Source: Thelonectria olida (Eukaryota > Ascomycota > Sordariomycetes > Hypocreales > Nectriaceae). From it: a stretch of DNA of 64,000 nucleotides. Where the stretch lies: positions 1,860,001 to 1,924,000 of the forward strand of contig JAGPYM010000002.1 of the NCBI GenBank assembly GCA_020736575.1, written 5' to 3'. This document shows, one piece after another, positions 11,570-22,019 of the stretch. Made by a program: the position numbers and the translations under genes. The notes under the pieces are model-generated. The model worked only from the letters and a program-made list of their open reading frames with translations. It had not been told where the DNA came from and searched no databases. How positions within the stretch are numbered: the stretch's first letter is position 1; each line of letters opens with the position of its first letter.

Positions 11570-12076
11570 GGAAATGGCTGCCTCACTTGTTATCGGCAAA
11601 CACACGAGGGGAAGTTTGACCCTTGGGCGCAGTCCCAGCTCCTCGCCACAGCCCGAGAGCAAAATACTCGCAAACACAAGGAATCGGTCATTAAAGCAAC
11701 ACTCGAGAATCGGCAGGCCCCCGAAGCGCCTGCCGCCGAGCCTTTAGTCAGTATTGAGGCAATGAACGAATGCGATTTATTAAAAAAAGATTTTTTCTTT
11801 TCTTTCAGCGATGCGCCCGAATTTCTTACACACTCTTGCATTCTGGTAACTACGAAGGCAAGGCCACCGCCAACCCTTCAAGACTGGGGCCTCTAGCCGT
11901 ATTTCATAGTCAGAACCAGCCGGTTACACGCACGAGCTGTTGGTGGCACGGAATTAGTTATTATTCGGGATGTCTCCAACAGGGCCTTGCATGGAGGCTG
12001 GATTAATAGTGAAAGTTTCAGGCAAAATTTCGACGCCGATAATTCGAGAGCTTTCATTCAGGCGCATGGATGTTGA
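11570..12076 (+). pseudogene. Possible gene relic: one frame broken by a single TAG
   Basis: One frame is open for 108 codons (11570-11893), is stopped by TAG at 11894, then continues open for 59 codons to TGA at 12074. The composition is protein-like (for example KFDPWAQSQLLATAREQN, then GGTELVIIRDVSN). The same sense continues in another frame upstream, from about 11421, as if a frameshift lies near 11570. A T-rich stretch ending in TTTCAG (about 11790-11808) could be an intron 3' end, so part of the frame may be intronic. I cannot name a family. It may be a decayed gene or a chance open frame. Confidence 0.25.
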
Positions 12077-12704
12077 GGAAGGTGAGAGATTCGTCGTTTG
12101 ACCGAAGGGTTTTGATCACTGTAGATGCAAAAGGTTGCTCCTGACTCGGCACGCCCAAACTGAGGCTTACCGTTGCAGCTCCATCCTGTTTATAGAGACC
12201 CCAAGACGCTGTTCTCGCCTCAAGACACCCCGAGAATAACTAAGACAGCGTTTTTTTCAACTCCAGAGCTTGCAACCCGGTTGAGGTCTCTGGGGTTCTT
12301 CTTATTGTTCTCCCATACCCCGAGGACTGCGGCAGACTGTTAGTAGAAATGGTTATCTCGATCTGGGTTGCGTCTAACGACTATCTAGTATAAGGGACAA
12401 TGGGCGAATATAACGGTACCTATAAGGGGGAATGTGAAATAATATGAAGTGGCATACTATGCAAGTGGAAGGAGGGAGAAGAGAAGTGATAATTTGCGAG
12501 AAGTTTCGGAAGAGCGGAATGATGTCCAAATGTCAAATATAAGAGATAAAAGATAAGAGAAATACTGAAACAGCATAATTTTATATTAAATATATTTGAA
12601 GAAATGAATAATACATTGATCTTTTTATAATACTTATTCAGAATATCTTACATATGCACTTCACGAAGCAAGAATACATATTACTTAATATGTCTTAGCT
12701 TAAA

Positions 12705-12712
12705 TGACGTCA
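12705..12712. promoter_or_regulatory. CRE palindrome TGACGTCA upstream of COX17
   Basis: A perfect TGACGTCA lies ~180 bases before the COX17 start. This is the full cAMP-response/ATF element bound by bZIP factors such as fungal Atf1. Its function here is inferred from sequence only. Confidence 0.5.
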
Positions 12713-12726
12713 ATTAGCACATTAAT

Positions 12727-12740
12727 TCCTTCGCGAAGGA
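12727..12740. repeat. 14-bp perfect palindrome
   Basis: TCCTTCGCGAAGGA reads identically on both strands and lies between the CRE and the CACGTG of the COX17 promoter. It could be a dimer binding site. No known factor is assigned. Confidence 0.6.
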
Positions 12741-12750
12741 GTCGCGCCAA

Positions 12751-12756
12751 CACGTG
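12751..12756. promoter_or_regulatory. CACGTG E-box upstream of COX17
   Basis: CACGTG sits 135 bases before the COX17 start. It is the core site of Cbf1-type bHLH factors, which also regulate respiratory genes in yeast. Its role here is inferred. Confidence 0.4.
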
Positions 12757-12890
12757 AGGGACGACAAATGTTTGGTCAGCCAAAAGCTTAGAAATCGTGC
12801 GCCGGCGCAATCACCCTCCAAAAAAAAAGTTGCGGGACACTACCCCCGTTAGCGCTTCCCTAAGAACACCACCTCAGCAGCGATCTCGAA

Positions 12891-13317
12891 ATGGGAGCAT
12901 CACAGTCAACACCCTCAGCTCTACCAAAACAACCTTCGAGCACAATGGACGCCCAAGCCGCTACCCTTCGTACGTTCTCCAACTACACCCAGTGTTGCGC
13001 CAATTGGCTGCACGCTGATCACTTCTACACCTCGGCTAACCACTCCGCCAGCTTCCGTCGCCGCTGCCGTCAGCTCCACGGCCACCGAGCAGGTCAACAA
13101 GCCCAAGGTGAGAACGATACCAGCCTCGACCCCTTCGAACCCGAGCCAATTGCACTCCGATTCTAACATACAATAGCCCTGCTGCGTGTGCAAGGAGGAG
13201 AAGTCGAAGCGTGACGAGTGCATGCTGTTCTCGTCGGCCAAGGACCCCGCGGCCGACTGCAAGTCCCTGGTAGACCAGTACAAAAGCTGCATGTCTGGAT
13301 TTGGATTCCAGGTGTAA
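12891..13317 (+). CDS. COX17: Cytochrome c oxidase copper chaperone Cox17
   Basis: Three exons: 12891-12969, 13052-13107 and 13177-13317, with introns of 82 and 69 nt. Both introns have GT..AG ends and a CTAAC branch site. The joined product is 91 residues. The C-terminal half is diagnostic: KPCCVCKEEKSKRDEC, with the Cys-Cys copper-binding pair, then the twin cysteine spacing of a CHCH fold (CVC..., DEC, DCK, KSC) and the end SGFGFQV. Cox17 carries Cu(I) in the mitochondrial intermembrane space to Sco1 and Cox11 for assembly of cytochrome oxidase, and is imported by the Mia40 disulfide relay. The N-terminal ~45 residues are longer than in yeast and low-complexity. A second in-frame ATG at 12945 could give a shorter form. 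Its 3' end faces the minus-strand coiled-coil gene. Confidence 0.93.
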
Positions 13318-13532
13318 AATTGGACGAGGCATTGGCCATTGAGGGCCTTGTACAACAACCATCATGTAGACATACGGGCAAGCAATTAATGAGATATCCC
13401 TCTCCGGTTCACAAAAAAATGTTGAAAGGGTGTGGCGTGATTCTATTGGTAAGCTGCGCGGGAATGAGCAAGTTTCGGTGCTGAGGCCAGCGAGCGCCAG
13501 ATACCAAGGGACTTGAACCACAACTCGAAAAC

Positions 13533-14027
13533 TCATGCTGCGTGCTTCTTCAAGTCGTCCTCCCTTCCACCATAAGCCTTGAGCATCATTTCTTCCAATT
13601 CCTGCGTGGTCGAGTGCAGCTTCTTGACAAGATCCTCCATCTTGGCCTCCATCTCTTTCCTGCGCTCAATGGCGTCGAGCAATTTCTTTACTGATGCTGC
13701 ATAGACCTGTGACCTGCGCATAATTAGAGCTATTGGGAATCGGTTTGTCGTAGGAAAAGGCTGTGTCCTACTCTTTATTGCGTCGCTCCTCCTGGTTTGC
13801 GATGACTCGAGAACGCACATCGCTCAGAGCCCCATTGCACTCTTGAACAACGGCATTCATGCGATTAACTCGGTCACTTTTGAGCTGGTGGTAGATTAGA
13901 ATCCTTCTCGTGTTTAGAATCGTGGCATAGTCGTTACCTTTGCAATGCGCTTCTGACACTCTATTGCGACGACGCTGGGGTCGGCGTCCTCGGAGCCAGA
14001 GGAAGCAGAGTTGTCATTAGCAGGCAT
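13533..14027 (-). CDS. Small coiled-coil protein of unknown function, 127 aa
   Basis: Three exons are inferred on the minus strand: 13938-14027, 13772-13884 and 13533-13713, separated by introns of 53 and 58 nt with GT..AG ends. The joined reading frame is 127 residues. The N-terminus is Ser/Asp-rich (MPANDNSASSGSEDADPS). The rest is almost wholly helical and charged, with heptad-like spacing over two blocks (about 25-68 and 70-118), including LLDAIERRKEMEAKMEDLVK. There is no signal peptide or catalytic motif. Size and composition resemble small subunits of kinetochore, BLOC or tethering complexes, but I cannot assign one. It lies tandem to CCT4, 341 bases downstream of its stop, and converges with COX17. 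Confidence 0.72.
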
Positions 14028-14368
14028 AACGAGATACCTTAATGAACACTGAATTGGCAAGCGTCAGAGCCTGTGCAATGGGGCAAGCAAATAGTAAATC
14101 AGCAAGAGAATTGCGTTGCGTTGATTATTGTGTGGGCGTATTCATCTGTGAGTTGGATGCGGCGCATGATAGTGCCGAATTACAGTTATGGCAGGAGCGA
14201 TGCCGGTCTCTCATTGCCTGCACCCAGCTGCCAACGTCACGTATCATTATCATGCAAACACTCTTTATTTCGTAACGCCTTCAAGAAATTCCTATGCAAC
14301 AGATTTGTGACCCATTTTAGTATTATCATACAGCATAAGGCATTCCTGCTGGGGGATATCTTTTTTAT
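14028..14368. other. Spacer: CCT4 3' end and coiled-coil gene promoter
   Basis: Short non-coding interval between two minus-strand genes. No other feature seen. Confidence 0.6.
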
Positions 14369-16135
14369 CTATCTGGTTAGGGCAATGTCATCTATACGCA
14401 GGATCATCTTCACAGTCTCTGCCGCCAACTCAATCGCGCTCGTGCTCACAAGAAGAGGTTGAAGCACATTCTCCTTAGAGATGTTGGAGTTGACGCCTCC
14501 AGATTTGATACTGACTCCCGCGTTTTTCTCACCCATCTCGTGCCTGTGACGCAGATCCGTCACTACCTTGATGCTGTTCAGGCCGGCGTTCTCGGCTAGA
14601 GTTGTAGGTATAACCTCGAGGGCATCGGCAAATGCCTTCCAGCAGATAGCTTCAGTACCCGTCAAGCTTCGGGCTTGCTTGGAGAGTTGGGCAGCGACCT
14701 CAATCTCAGGGGCACCACCACCGGCAATAAGGGCCTTCTTCTTGACGAGACAGCGCACCACACAGAGCGCATCGTGCAAGCTTCGCTCAGCCTCTTCCAA
14801 GATAAGCGAGTTGGCTCCACGGACTACCACGGAGACGGTCTTGCCAGTCGATCTAGTACCGGTGACCTTGATCATGCGGGATCCGGACGACTGAACCTCC
14901 TCCACAAGGTCGGCAGATCCCAGCTTGTCTTCGGTGAAAGAGTCGACATCGGCAATGGGCTTGCAGCCAGTGGACTTGCAAATAAACTCCACCTCATCGC
15001 GCTCAATGTCCTTGACCGCCATGATGCCGAGCTTGGCCAAGAAATGTAGTGATAGGTCGTTAACGGCATCGCGGAGAATGGACTTTTGGATAAAGAGAAC
15101 GTTGCACTTGGCCTTCTTGATCTTCTTGGCCATGTTCAGGAGGTATAATCGCTCCTCCTTGACAATCTTGTCCATTTGTCGGTAGTCGTTGACCTGAATG
15201 GTGTTCTCCATCTAGAGGGTGTTTAGTAAGAGTTCCCAGCGTACCGAGAAACAATACATACATCAGGCTTGGGAGGGCTCAGTTGGAACTGAATGAGACC
15301 AATCCTGGCCTTCTCCATGCGGATAGGGCCACCAGCGTTCTTGAGAACGGGTTGGGTAAGGACGAGGCCATCAACAAGTTCACTGTCCTCCATAGTCCCT
15401 CCGACTCTTTTCACGATTCGAATATTCTTGAGATCAACGTTTTCGGCGGTCTTCAGGTCGATAGTCTTGGTGACAGAGTTGACCGCCATGGGACCGAGCA
15501 GGCTCGAATACTGGGAAACGATCTTGGATGACAGCGAGGTGTTGGCGGCTTGAAGAAGTGAGGCGGTATCGGTCAAGGAAATGGGTTGCGACATGTCGTG
15601 GAGAACCTCGACGGCGGCGGCGGCGGCGCGCTGGAAGGACTCGGAGATGACTGAGGGGTGGATGCCCTTGGACAAAAGTCGGTCGGCGGCACCAAGCAAG
15701 CTTCCGCAGATGACGACAACCGATGTAGTTCCATCACCAGCTTCCACATCCTGAGCCCCAGACAGGTTGACCAACATCTTGGCTGTGGGATGCATCACAG
15801 ACATGCTCTTCAACATGGTGTTTCCATCGTTTGTGATAATGGTCTCCCCCTTTCCGCTGCGAATCATCTTGTCCATTCCTCGAGGACCGAGAGAGGTTCG
15901 GATAGCATCGGCGACAGCTGTATGAGTGTAAGCGTTTGCGCAGCTTCGTGGTGGGAGAAATGGTCATACCTCGTGCGGCAACAATGTTGGACGAGCGGAC
16001 CGCCATAGGCTTCTCCTTATCCTAGAGTATCGTCAGCGGGGAGCTCGAGAGCTTGGTGGGAGCTTGACATACGCGAAAAGTGGCATTACTGGAGCCACCT
16101 ACTCCTGGGGCTGATGCTGTGGCCGCGGCAGACAT
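14369..16135 (-). CDS. CCT4: T-complex protein 1 subunit delta (CCT4)
   Basis: Four exons on the minus strand (16073-16135, 15970-16021, 15262-15917, 14369-15211) with three introns of 50-52 nt give 537 residues, the usual length for a CCT subunit. Group II chaperonin signatures are clear: [12 protein letters not shown] near residue 46, NDGNTML, the ATP-binding GDGTTSVV at about 99-106, LSPPKPD immediately before the last intron, and [10 protein letters not shown] in the C-terminal equatorial domain. The order and the [17 protein letters not shown] segment fit the delta subunit rather than other paralogues. CCT is a double-ring ATP-driven folding machine in the cytosol that folds actin, tubulin and WD-repeat proteins. 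The gene shares a 440-bp promoter with RPT1, so folding and degradation machineries may be co-expressed. Confidence 0.95.
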
Positions 16136-16575
16136 GTTGTCGAACTGATGGCGGTCCCGGGAATCTGAAAAGTGTTGTTGAGATCGCGGGGCTTGATAGG
16201 AGCACGAGTTGACAGAATCTAGTAGCCTTGAGATGTCCCACCTTCTGCCCTACTCCGCTGTCGACAAATGCCACCCAAGAATTTTTGGATCGGGGAAAGA
16301 GATCATCCAGTTCCGGCATGTGCCTTGGACTAGCCCAGAAGAGGCTAGCTGCAAGTGCACTCGCAGTGGCGGTCCGTGCTTCAAGCTCAAGGCAACTCAC
16401 AGATTACGGAACCACCATCCATAACGCCCCAAACCAAACACCGACGACATCAACGAGCGACGATATCCATCCTTCCCACCACCTCACACAGACTTTTCGG
16501 CCGCAACCCCTCAACTATAATCTATTTCAGACCTCCCTACCGTATCCAAGAAACTCCAGGACCGCGGAATCCATC
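16136..16575. promoter_or_regulatory. Bidirectional promoter CCT4 / RPT1
   Basis: 440 bases separate the two start codons. The interval is non-coding and holds both leaders. It contains a PACE-like core (listed separately). Confidence 0.7.
16269..16275 (-). promoter_or_regulatory. PACE-like proteasome control element
   Basis: The minus strand reads GGTGGCA followed by TT. The yeast Rpn4 site (PACE) is GGTGGCAAA, so seven of nine bases match. It lies ~300 bases upstream of RPT1 and ~135 bases upstream of CCT4. Position in a proteasome promoter supports it, but the last two bases differ. Confidence 0.4.
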
Positions 16576-18050
16576 ATGGTTAGCTGCAATAACATCCAAT
16601 GGCCCTGGCCCTGTGTTAACCATCCCAGCCTTCCGCAACCGGTCAAAACTGGGAAAAGTACCAGAAGACTTTTGCCGACGATGAGGTAGAAGAGAAGAAG
16701 ATCACGCCCTTGACCGATGAGTATGAGCGCATAGCTAGTCATAGAGGGGCTTCACAGTCGCTAACTTGGCTTAGGGACATTCAGGTTCTCAAGACGTACG
16801 GCGCCGCGCCATACGGCACAGCCCTCAAGAAGCTCGAGAAGCAGATCAAGGAAAAGCAACAAAGTGTAGATGAGAAGATTGGTGTCAAGGTTGGATTATT
16901 TGTCCTATTCTCCCCGACTAGCATCTAACTCAGCTAGGAATCCGATACTGGACTTGCTCCCCCACACCTGTGGGATATCGCCGCCGATCGTCAACGAATG
17001 TCTGAAGAACAACCATTTCAGGTCGCCCGGTGTACCAAAATCATTGCGGACGAGAAAGGAGACGAATCCAAAAGCAAGTATGTCATCAATGTTAAGCAGA
17101 TCGCAAAGTTCGTCGTCCAGCTGGGAGATCGAGTCAGCCCTACGGATATCGAAGAGGGTATGAGAGTTGGTGTTGACCGAAACAAATACCAAATCATGCT
17201 TCCGCTGCCGCCAAAGATCGACGCGAGTGTCACCATGATGACAGTTGAAGAGAAGCCTGATGTCACCTATGGTGACGTTGGTGGTTGCAAGGAGCAGGTG
17301 GAGAAGTTGCGAGAGGTCGTGGAGATGCCCTTGCTTTCTCCTGAGCGATTCGTCAGCCTTGGTATTGACCCTCCCAAGGGAGCTCTTCTCTACGGCCCTC
17401 CCGGTACCGGCAAGACGCTGTGCGCTCGAGCAGTCGCCAACCGAACAGACGCCACATTTATCCGAGTCATTGGTAGTGAGTTGGTGCAGAAGTACGTTGG
17501 TGAGGGTGCCAGAATGGTGCGAGAGCTTTTCGAGATGGCACGGACGAAGAAGGCCTGCATCATCTTCTTCGACGAAATTGATGCTATTGGTGGTGCTCGA
17601 TTTGATGATGGTGCTGGTGGAGACAACGAGGTTCAGCGAACTATGCTGGAGTTGATTACGCAGCTGGATGGTTTCGACGCTCGTGGAAACATCAAGGTTA
17701 TGTTCGCTACGAACCGACCGTCAACCCTGGATCCTGCACTGATGCGACCCGGCCGTATCGACCGAAAGATTGAGTTCTCGCTTCCCGATCTTGAGGGCCG
17801 CGCCAACATTCTCCGCATCCACGCCAAGAGTATGTCCGTCGACCGCGATATCCGCTGGGAGCTCATTTCCCGTCTTTGCCCCAACGCCACTGGTGCTGAG
17901 CTGAGGAGTGTGTGCACTGAGGCGGGCATGTTCGCCATCCGTGCCCGAAGAAAGGTTGCGTCAGAGAAGGACTTCCTCGACGCAGTGGACAAGGTCATCA
18001 AGGGCAACCTCAAGTTTAACTCGACGGCGACGTATATGCAGTACAACTAG
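16576..18050 (+). CDS. RPT1: 26S proteasome regulatory ATPase subunit Rpt1
   Basis: Four coding exons: 16576-16578 (the ATG alone), 16629-16720, 16775-16889 and 16938-18050. The introns are 50, 54 and 48 nt. The product is 440 residues, the normal Rpt1 length. The N-terminus ([36 protein letters not shown]) and the phrase [16 protein letters not shown] are specific to Rpt1. The AAA+ domain shows Walker A GPPGTGKT at 223-230, Walker B IIFFDEID at about 278-285, and the arginine-finger segment MRPGRIDR. Rpt1 is one of six ATPases of the 19S base that unfold substrates and open the 20S gate. The first intron directly follows the start codon and uses a GTTAGC donor and a GTTAAC branch. That splice is needed to give the conserved N-terminus. 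Confidence 0.96.
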
Positions 18051-18448
18051 AATGGGCGTGGTGTTTTTAATCTGGTGTATGAATACAAAGCAATCGGATA
18101 GCGGGGTCTAGATATTACATCAATACAACAGCTGTGACAGCGAAGATGCTAGTTTTTGGAGTAATTATCATATTGTTGACTATTTACGAATATGCATATT
18201 GATTTCTGAAGCCAGTCTGTAACTGGCACACACGTGAAGCAAGGCCTTCTAGGCAAAGGCGAAGAACAAAACGCCTTCCCAGTCTCTGATCCATCATGCT
18301 ATGAACAATATCCCGTAACGGCCCAGCGAGCTCCAATAGCCAAACGCAGTTTCAAAATTCGCCCACTCAACGAAGCGAGAGCACCCGCCCAGGGGTGTTG
18401 AGAATTGACAGTCGTGATTCATTAAATTCCTTGGGGTCTTCATAAGAG
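18051..18448. other. Convergent 3' spacer between RPT1 and the Cys-rich gene
   Basis: 398 bases of non-coding sequence holding the 3' ends of two facing genes. Nothing else seen. Confidence 0.6.
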
Positions 18449-19141
18449 TTAGGACCCCTCCATGCGAGAGAGGCAGCCAAGGCAGGCTACGTCTCCCTCT
18501 GCGCCGCGCTCAATACAGCAGCGGCTGCACACAACAGCGCGGTGGCCACCCGCTATCCAGCCCTTCTTTTCTCTGTGTCCACTCGGTTGTTCGGGTGATT
18601 GCATGTCGTCAACATCGTCCATGTGGAAAGACCGCGAGAGCACCTCCTGCTCGGACAAGACCGAACCGTCATCGATGTTCCAGCCTTGACACTCGCGGAT
18701 GCAGACAAAACAGGTCCGTTCACGACAGCCCTGGCACTCGGCGAAGGAGTCGAGGTCTGATTTCTTGGTCGGACGGCGGTGGCATATGTGGCAGGGAGCG
18801 AGGATGGCGCTGGTGGGTTTGGGGCCGCTGCGGCTTGCAAAGGTGGATTGTACTTGCAGGCTCCTTAGCAGCGAGGATCTGCGTCGCCGGTGCGATAGGG
18901 GGATGGTGGCGGAGGAGGAGGAAGGGAAGTTATCGTGGATGTGGATGTCGACATCGTCGGAGATGCGTGCTCGCTTGGAGGCTAGGGGGATGATCTTGCG
19001 CGGGGGCAACTCGGGTCGTTGGTTGAGGAGGAAGAAATCTCTGGACTCGCCGGGGCCGTAGAGGGCGTATACGCCGCCTTCATCGTCGGCGTCCCATCTG
19101 CGTTTACGGTCGGAGGAGACGTCTTCACCGACAAAAGGCAT
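18449..19141 (-). CDS. Cys-rich (probable zinc-binding) nuclear protein of unknown function, 230 aa
   Basis: Single exon of 230 residues. The N-terminal half is polar, with basic clusters (RKRRW at 12, SKRAR at 55, HRRRRS at 84) that could be nuclear localisation signals. The C-terminal half holds twelve cysteines in CxxC pairs: C117/C120, C136/C139, C144/C147, C151, C205/C208/C209 and C220/C223, split by an acidic, hydrophilic insert (about 155-195). This spacing suggests a PHD/RING-like cross-brace or tandem treble-clef binding two or more Zn ions. I associate the layout with an uncharacterised Pezizomycotina family; its ligand (histone, ubiquitin enzyme or nucleic acid) is unknown. The start is the first ATG after a pyrimidine-rich leader. 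Confidence 0.82.
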   Translation of the reverse strand: MPFVGEDVSSDRKRRWDADDEGGVYALYGPGESRDFFLLNQRPELPPRKIIPLASKRARISDDVDIHIHDNFPSSSSATIPLSHRRRRSSLLRSLQVQSTFASRSGPKPTSAILAPCHICHRRPTKKSDLDSFAECQGCRERTCFVCIRECQGWNIDDGSVLSEQEVLSRSFHMDDVDDMQSPEQPSGHREKKGWIAGGHRAVVCSRCCIERGAEGDVACLGCLSRMEGS

Positions 19142-20572
19142 GGTTGGGAGGTTGAGACGGGTGGTTGTTTGCCGACGGCCGAGCTCGGTGCACGGCGTGC
19201 GTCGGGATGGCTCAGCGCAAGAAAGTGTTGATGGTGGCGATAGAGAAGCAAAGAGGATGGTAGGAAGAAGAGAGGGGAGAAGGGTCGAAGTTGATCAGCT
19301 CATTCGGATGAGAAGGGAAGCGGAAGAAGAGTCGGGTGTCGGAAGAGGGAGACGTCGTCGGTATGGGCAGGTCGAGGTGCTGCGTGCATAGCGCAGTCTG
19401 GGTGCAACAGTGCCGGGTGAGGTGAGCCAGGCCTGTTTCTCGCTCTTCGGGAGGTGGAGGGTTGGCCCAGTTGTTTGGGCCAACCGGGTGAACCCAGGAT
19501 GGAAGGCAGCGGGGGCGTTTTTCCGGGAGATTTCTTAGTGGAAGTTGGGCCACTCTCCAGGCAGCCTCCAGGTCATGTTACAGGGCGTATTGGGTCTCCA
19601 GAATGGACTGGGTGCATAGGTGGGCGACGGGAGAGAACCTCCAACCATGGTCACGCCGGCAACAGGCTGTCTGTGCAAGGCCATGCATGTCCTGGCCGAG
19701 GGGGTTGTGAATAAACTCACGACAAGAGCCAGAAAGAGTTCAATTCTAGTCAATGGTCTCAAAACACATTTAGTAACGACTTATGCACAAATTCTGACTA
19801 AGACGTCGCGATTGTCATCTATTCCCAAAAACAAAAATCTAGAGTCCGACCACGCTCAGTCCAACGTGGTGCCACCCCCCTCAACCGCTTAACTCGCAGG
19901 TCAACGCCACGGCATCTTATCGAGGCATATACTTGGAATAACTGGCATGGAACTTGGAAGTCTCTTGACACGTCCGCGATATGCCGGCGCATTCCGTTCA
20001 GTCTAGTTCCAATATGTGATGGGTGGCAGAAAGCAATACAGTGCAGGAAACAGGACAAGCACAAAGTAGCCGTGTATTTGGTATTCCTGACCTGTCGCGT
20101 TTCCCGAGCCAAGGAACAGACAGCCACAGTTAACATCGTTTTAGTCATTCACGAGTCGCCGCACGTTGCTATTACTCGAGTTGCTAATAGACGCAGCGTT
20201 GCATATTAGATCAGTCATCTTCAGAACTACTTCTACTAAAGGCGATACTGGCCAGTGATTGAAGATTCAGCTACCCAATATGACAATAAACAAGTCCATT
20301 CGTGACATGGGTAAGTGGCTTTTTGGTTTTTGAGTTCGCACTTAGAAATATCAGTGTTTCAGTATCTAGTTTCAAAGCATGCCCATTCACTCCCAAGGTC
20401 AGACATAGCAACTTCTAAGTCAAAGAAGGTATTTGGAACAATTCATCTGATTTACACTCTACACTCCTCCTTTCCCTCTCGTCCACGCCATGGCCTCTTT
20501 TCTACCCGCCACCAACAAAGGAGCTGCTCTAGGGGGGCGACTAGTATACAAATGAGAGTTTATGCGTCCTGT
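19142..20572. other. Intergenic region between the Cys-rich gene and CYT1
   Basis: The first ~500 bases are the promoter and leader of the Cys-rich gene (pyrimidine-rich on the minus strand). The remainder holds the CYT1 3' flank and sequence with no recognisable gene. The short frames around 19620-20148 lack coding character. Confidence 0.55.
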
Positions 20573-21859
20573 TTATCGGCGGACCTTGACCTCCTTGGGG
20601 GGGTCGTAGGCAATCTTTCTCGACTTGACCCAAGCCCACTTGTATCGCTTCACCCACACGCTGACGGCCCACAGGGAAGCAGACACAACCAGGACCTTCA
20701 TACCCATCTTCTTGCGGTCATCCATCTCGGGCTCGGCAGCCCAGTTGAGGAACTCGACAACATCCTTGGCCATCTGGGAGGTAGTAGCGGGGGTTCCATC
20801 CTCAAACTCGACAAGTTCCTCGTAAAGGACACGAGCCATAGCAATGCCAGTTCCAGGGAAGTAGGGGTTAAAGTTCATGCCAGGGGCAACGACGACACCG
20901 GCCGGGGGCTCCTCGGGGTAACCAGTAAGCAAGCTGAAGATGTAGTCACAGCCACCGTGGCGGGCCTTGATAATCAAGCTCAGATCCGGGGGAAGAGCAC
21001 CGTTGTTGGCAAATCGGGCAGCCTCCTCATTCTTGTAGGGCGCAGGAAGATAATCGGCCAGCTTTCCGGGTCGCATCTCGATCTCGCCCTCCTCGTTGGG
21101 CTCGCCAGGGTACTCGTTGGCCTCGGCCAGGGCCTTGGCCTCATCGACGGTCAGGATGGTACCGACGAGTGATCGGTAGGGAATTCGGTCCAAGGAGTGG
21201 CAGGACGCGCAGACTTCCTGGTAGACCTGGAAGCCACGGCGGAGACTGTGAAGGGGTCAGCGTTGGGTTCAACCGGACCAATGGCAACAAAATCAACTTA
21301 CGCCTGGTGGTCGAAGGTCTTGAAGATCTTGTTGTGCACCCAGGGGTAGTTGGTAGGATGAAGACTGCCATAACAATTAGCAATTGACCAATTGGAATCA
21401 CGGACACGTTGGTGCAGCATTTATGCCTCACGACCGGATTGCGGCGGCCGGGCCAACGTTCCATCAGGTATCGAATTTCACGTACCCCTCCTCAGCGGGA
21501 GTCGAAGCAAAGGCAACAGGTCCATAGAGATGATAGTACCAGGCAATGGAGCCGAGGGCGAGGGTGGTGGAGGCGGCGGCGGCCACGTTCAATCGAGTGG
21601 CAGAAGCTTCGCCGGCGGCGCTGGAGCTCGAGAAGGCGGCACGCTGGTTTCAAAACACGGTCAGCGATCAGATCCATTAAATACGAGGCCATTGCGATGC
21701 GATTGGCGTTGTTGCAGCGGGTTGTGGCTCGTGGTGATGTTCCCTCGGTAAACGGGAAGTTTGATGGGCATCATGGTGCCATACCTTTGAGGCGGCGGCG
21801 GTACCGTTCTGAAGGCCATTGAGGACGCGCGAGGCGCGCATAGACGACCTGGCAAGCAT
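20573..21859 (-). CDS. CYT1: Cytochrome c1, heme subunit of respiratory complex III
   Basis: Four exons on the minus strand (21785-21859, 21486-21643, 21302-21364, 20573-21245) with introns of 141, 121 and 56 nt give 322 residues. The N-terminus is a basic, Ser/Ala-rich mitochondrial presequence followed by a hydrophobic sorting segment ([17 protein letters not shown]) as in bipartite IMS signals. The heme-binding motif is CASCH at 111-115. [16 protein letters not shown] and [13 protein letters not shown] are family blocks. The candidate axial Met lies in the segment [14 protein letters not shown]-terminal membrane anchor ([17 protein letters not shown]) ends in a basic tail. Cytochrome c1 passes electrons from the Rieske protein to cytochrome c. 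The two first introns are long for this window. The gene is divergent from RNA1, and the shared promoter has a CCAAT box. Confidence 0.95.
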
Positions 21860-22006
21860 GATGGGCGTGCTAGACCGTCGCTGCTGAATGAACCGCAGTC
21901 GATTAGAAGTCGTCGATGGGGATCGTTCTCGGGGATCGGAGGACAAAAGGGCTCAGCAAGACTGCATCAGAGAAAACCTATCGAGCGTTCCGAAATGGAC
22001 CGACGC

Positions 22007-22013
22007 TGATTGG
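22007..22013 (-). promoter_or_regulatory. CCAAT box (CCAATCA) upstream of CYT1
   Basis: On the minus strand, in the orientation of CYT1, CCAATCA lies ~150 bases before the start. The HAP/CBC (NF-Y) complex binds this sequence and drives respiratory genes in fungi. Confidence 0.55.
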
Positions 22014-22019
22014 AGCAGT

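Larger units (their letters stand above)
10029..12890. other. Long intergenic region between sHSP and COX17
   Basis: It holds the sHSP promoter (10029-10450), an unremarkable stretch to ~11400, a relic-like open segment (11570-12076, listed separately), and an AT-rich island at about 12520-12720 leading into the COX17 promoter. No intact gene is supported. Confidence 0.55.

Noticed and set aside
12520..12720. AT-rich island as a possible RIP-mutated transposon or solo LTR
   Set aside because: It is short, lacks terminal repeats or a target-site duplication that I can see, and directly adjoins the COX17 promoter.
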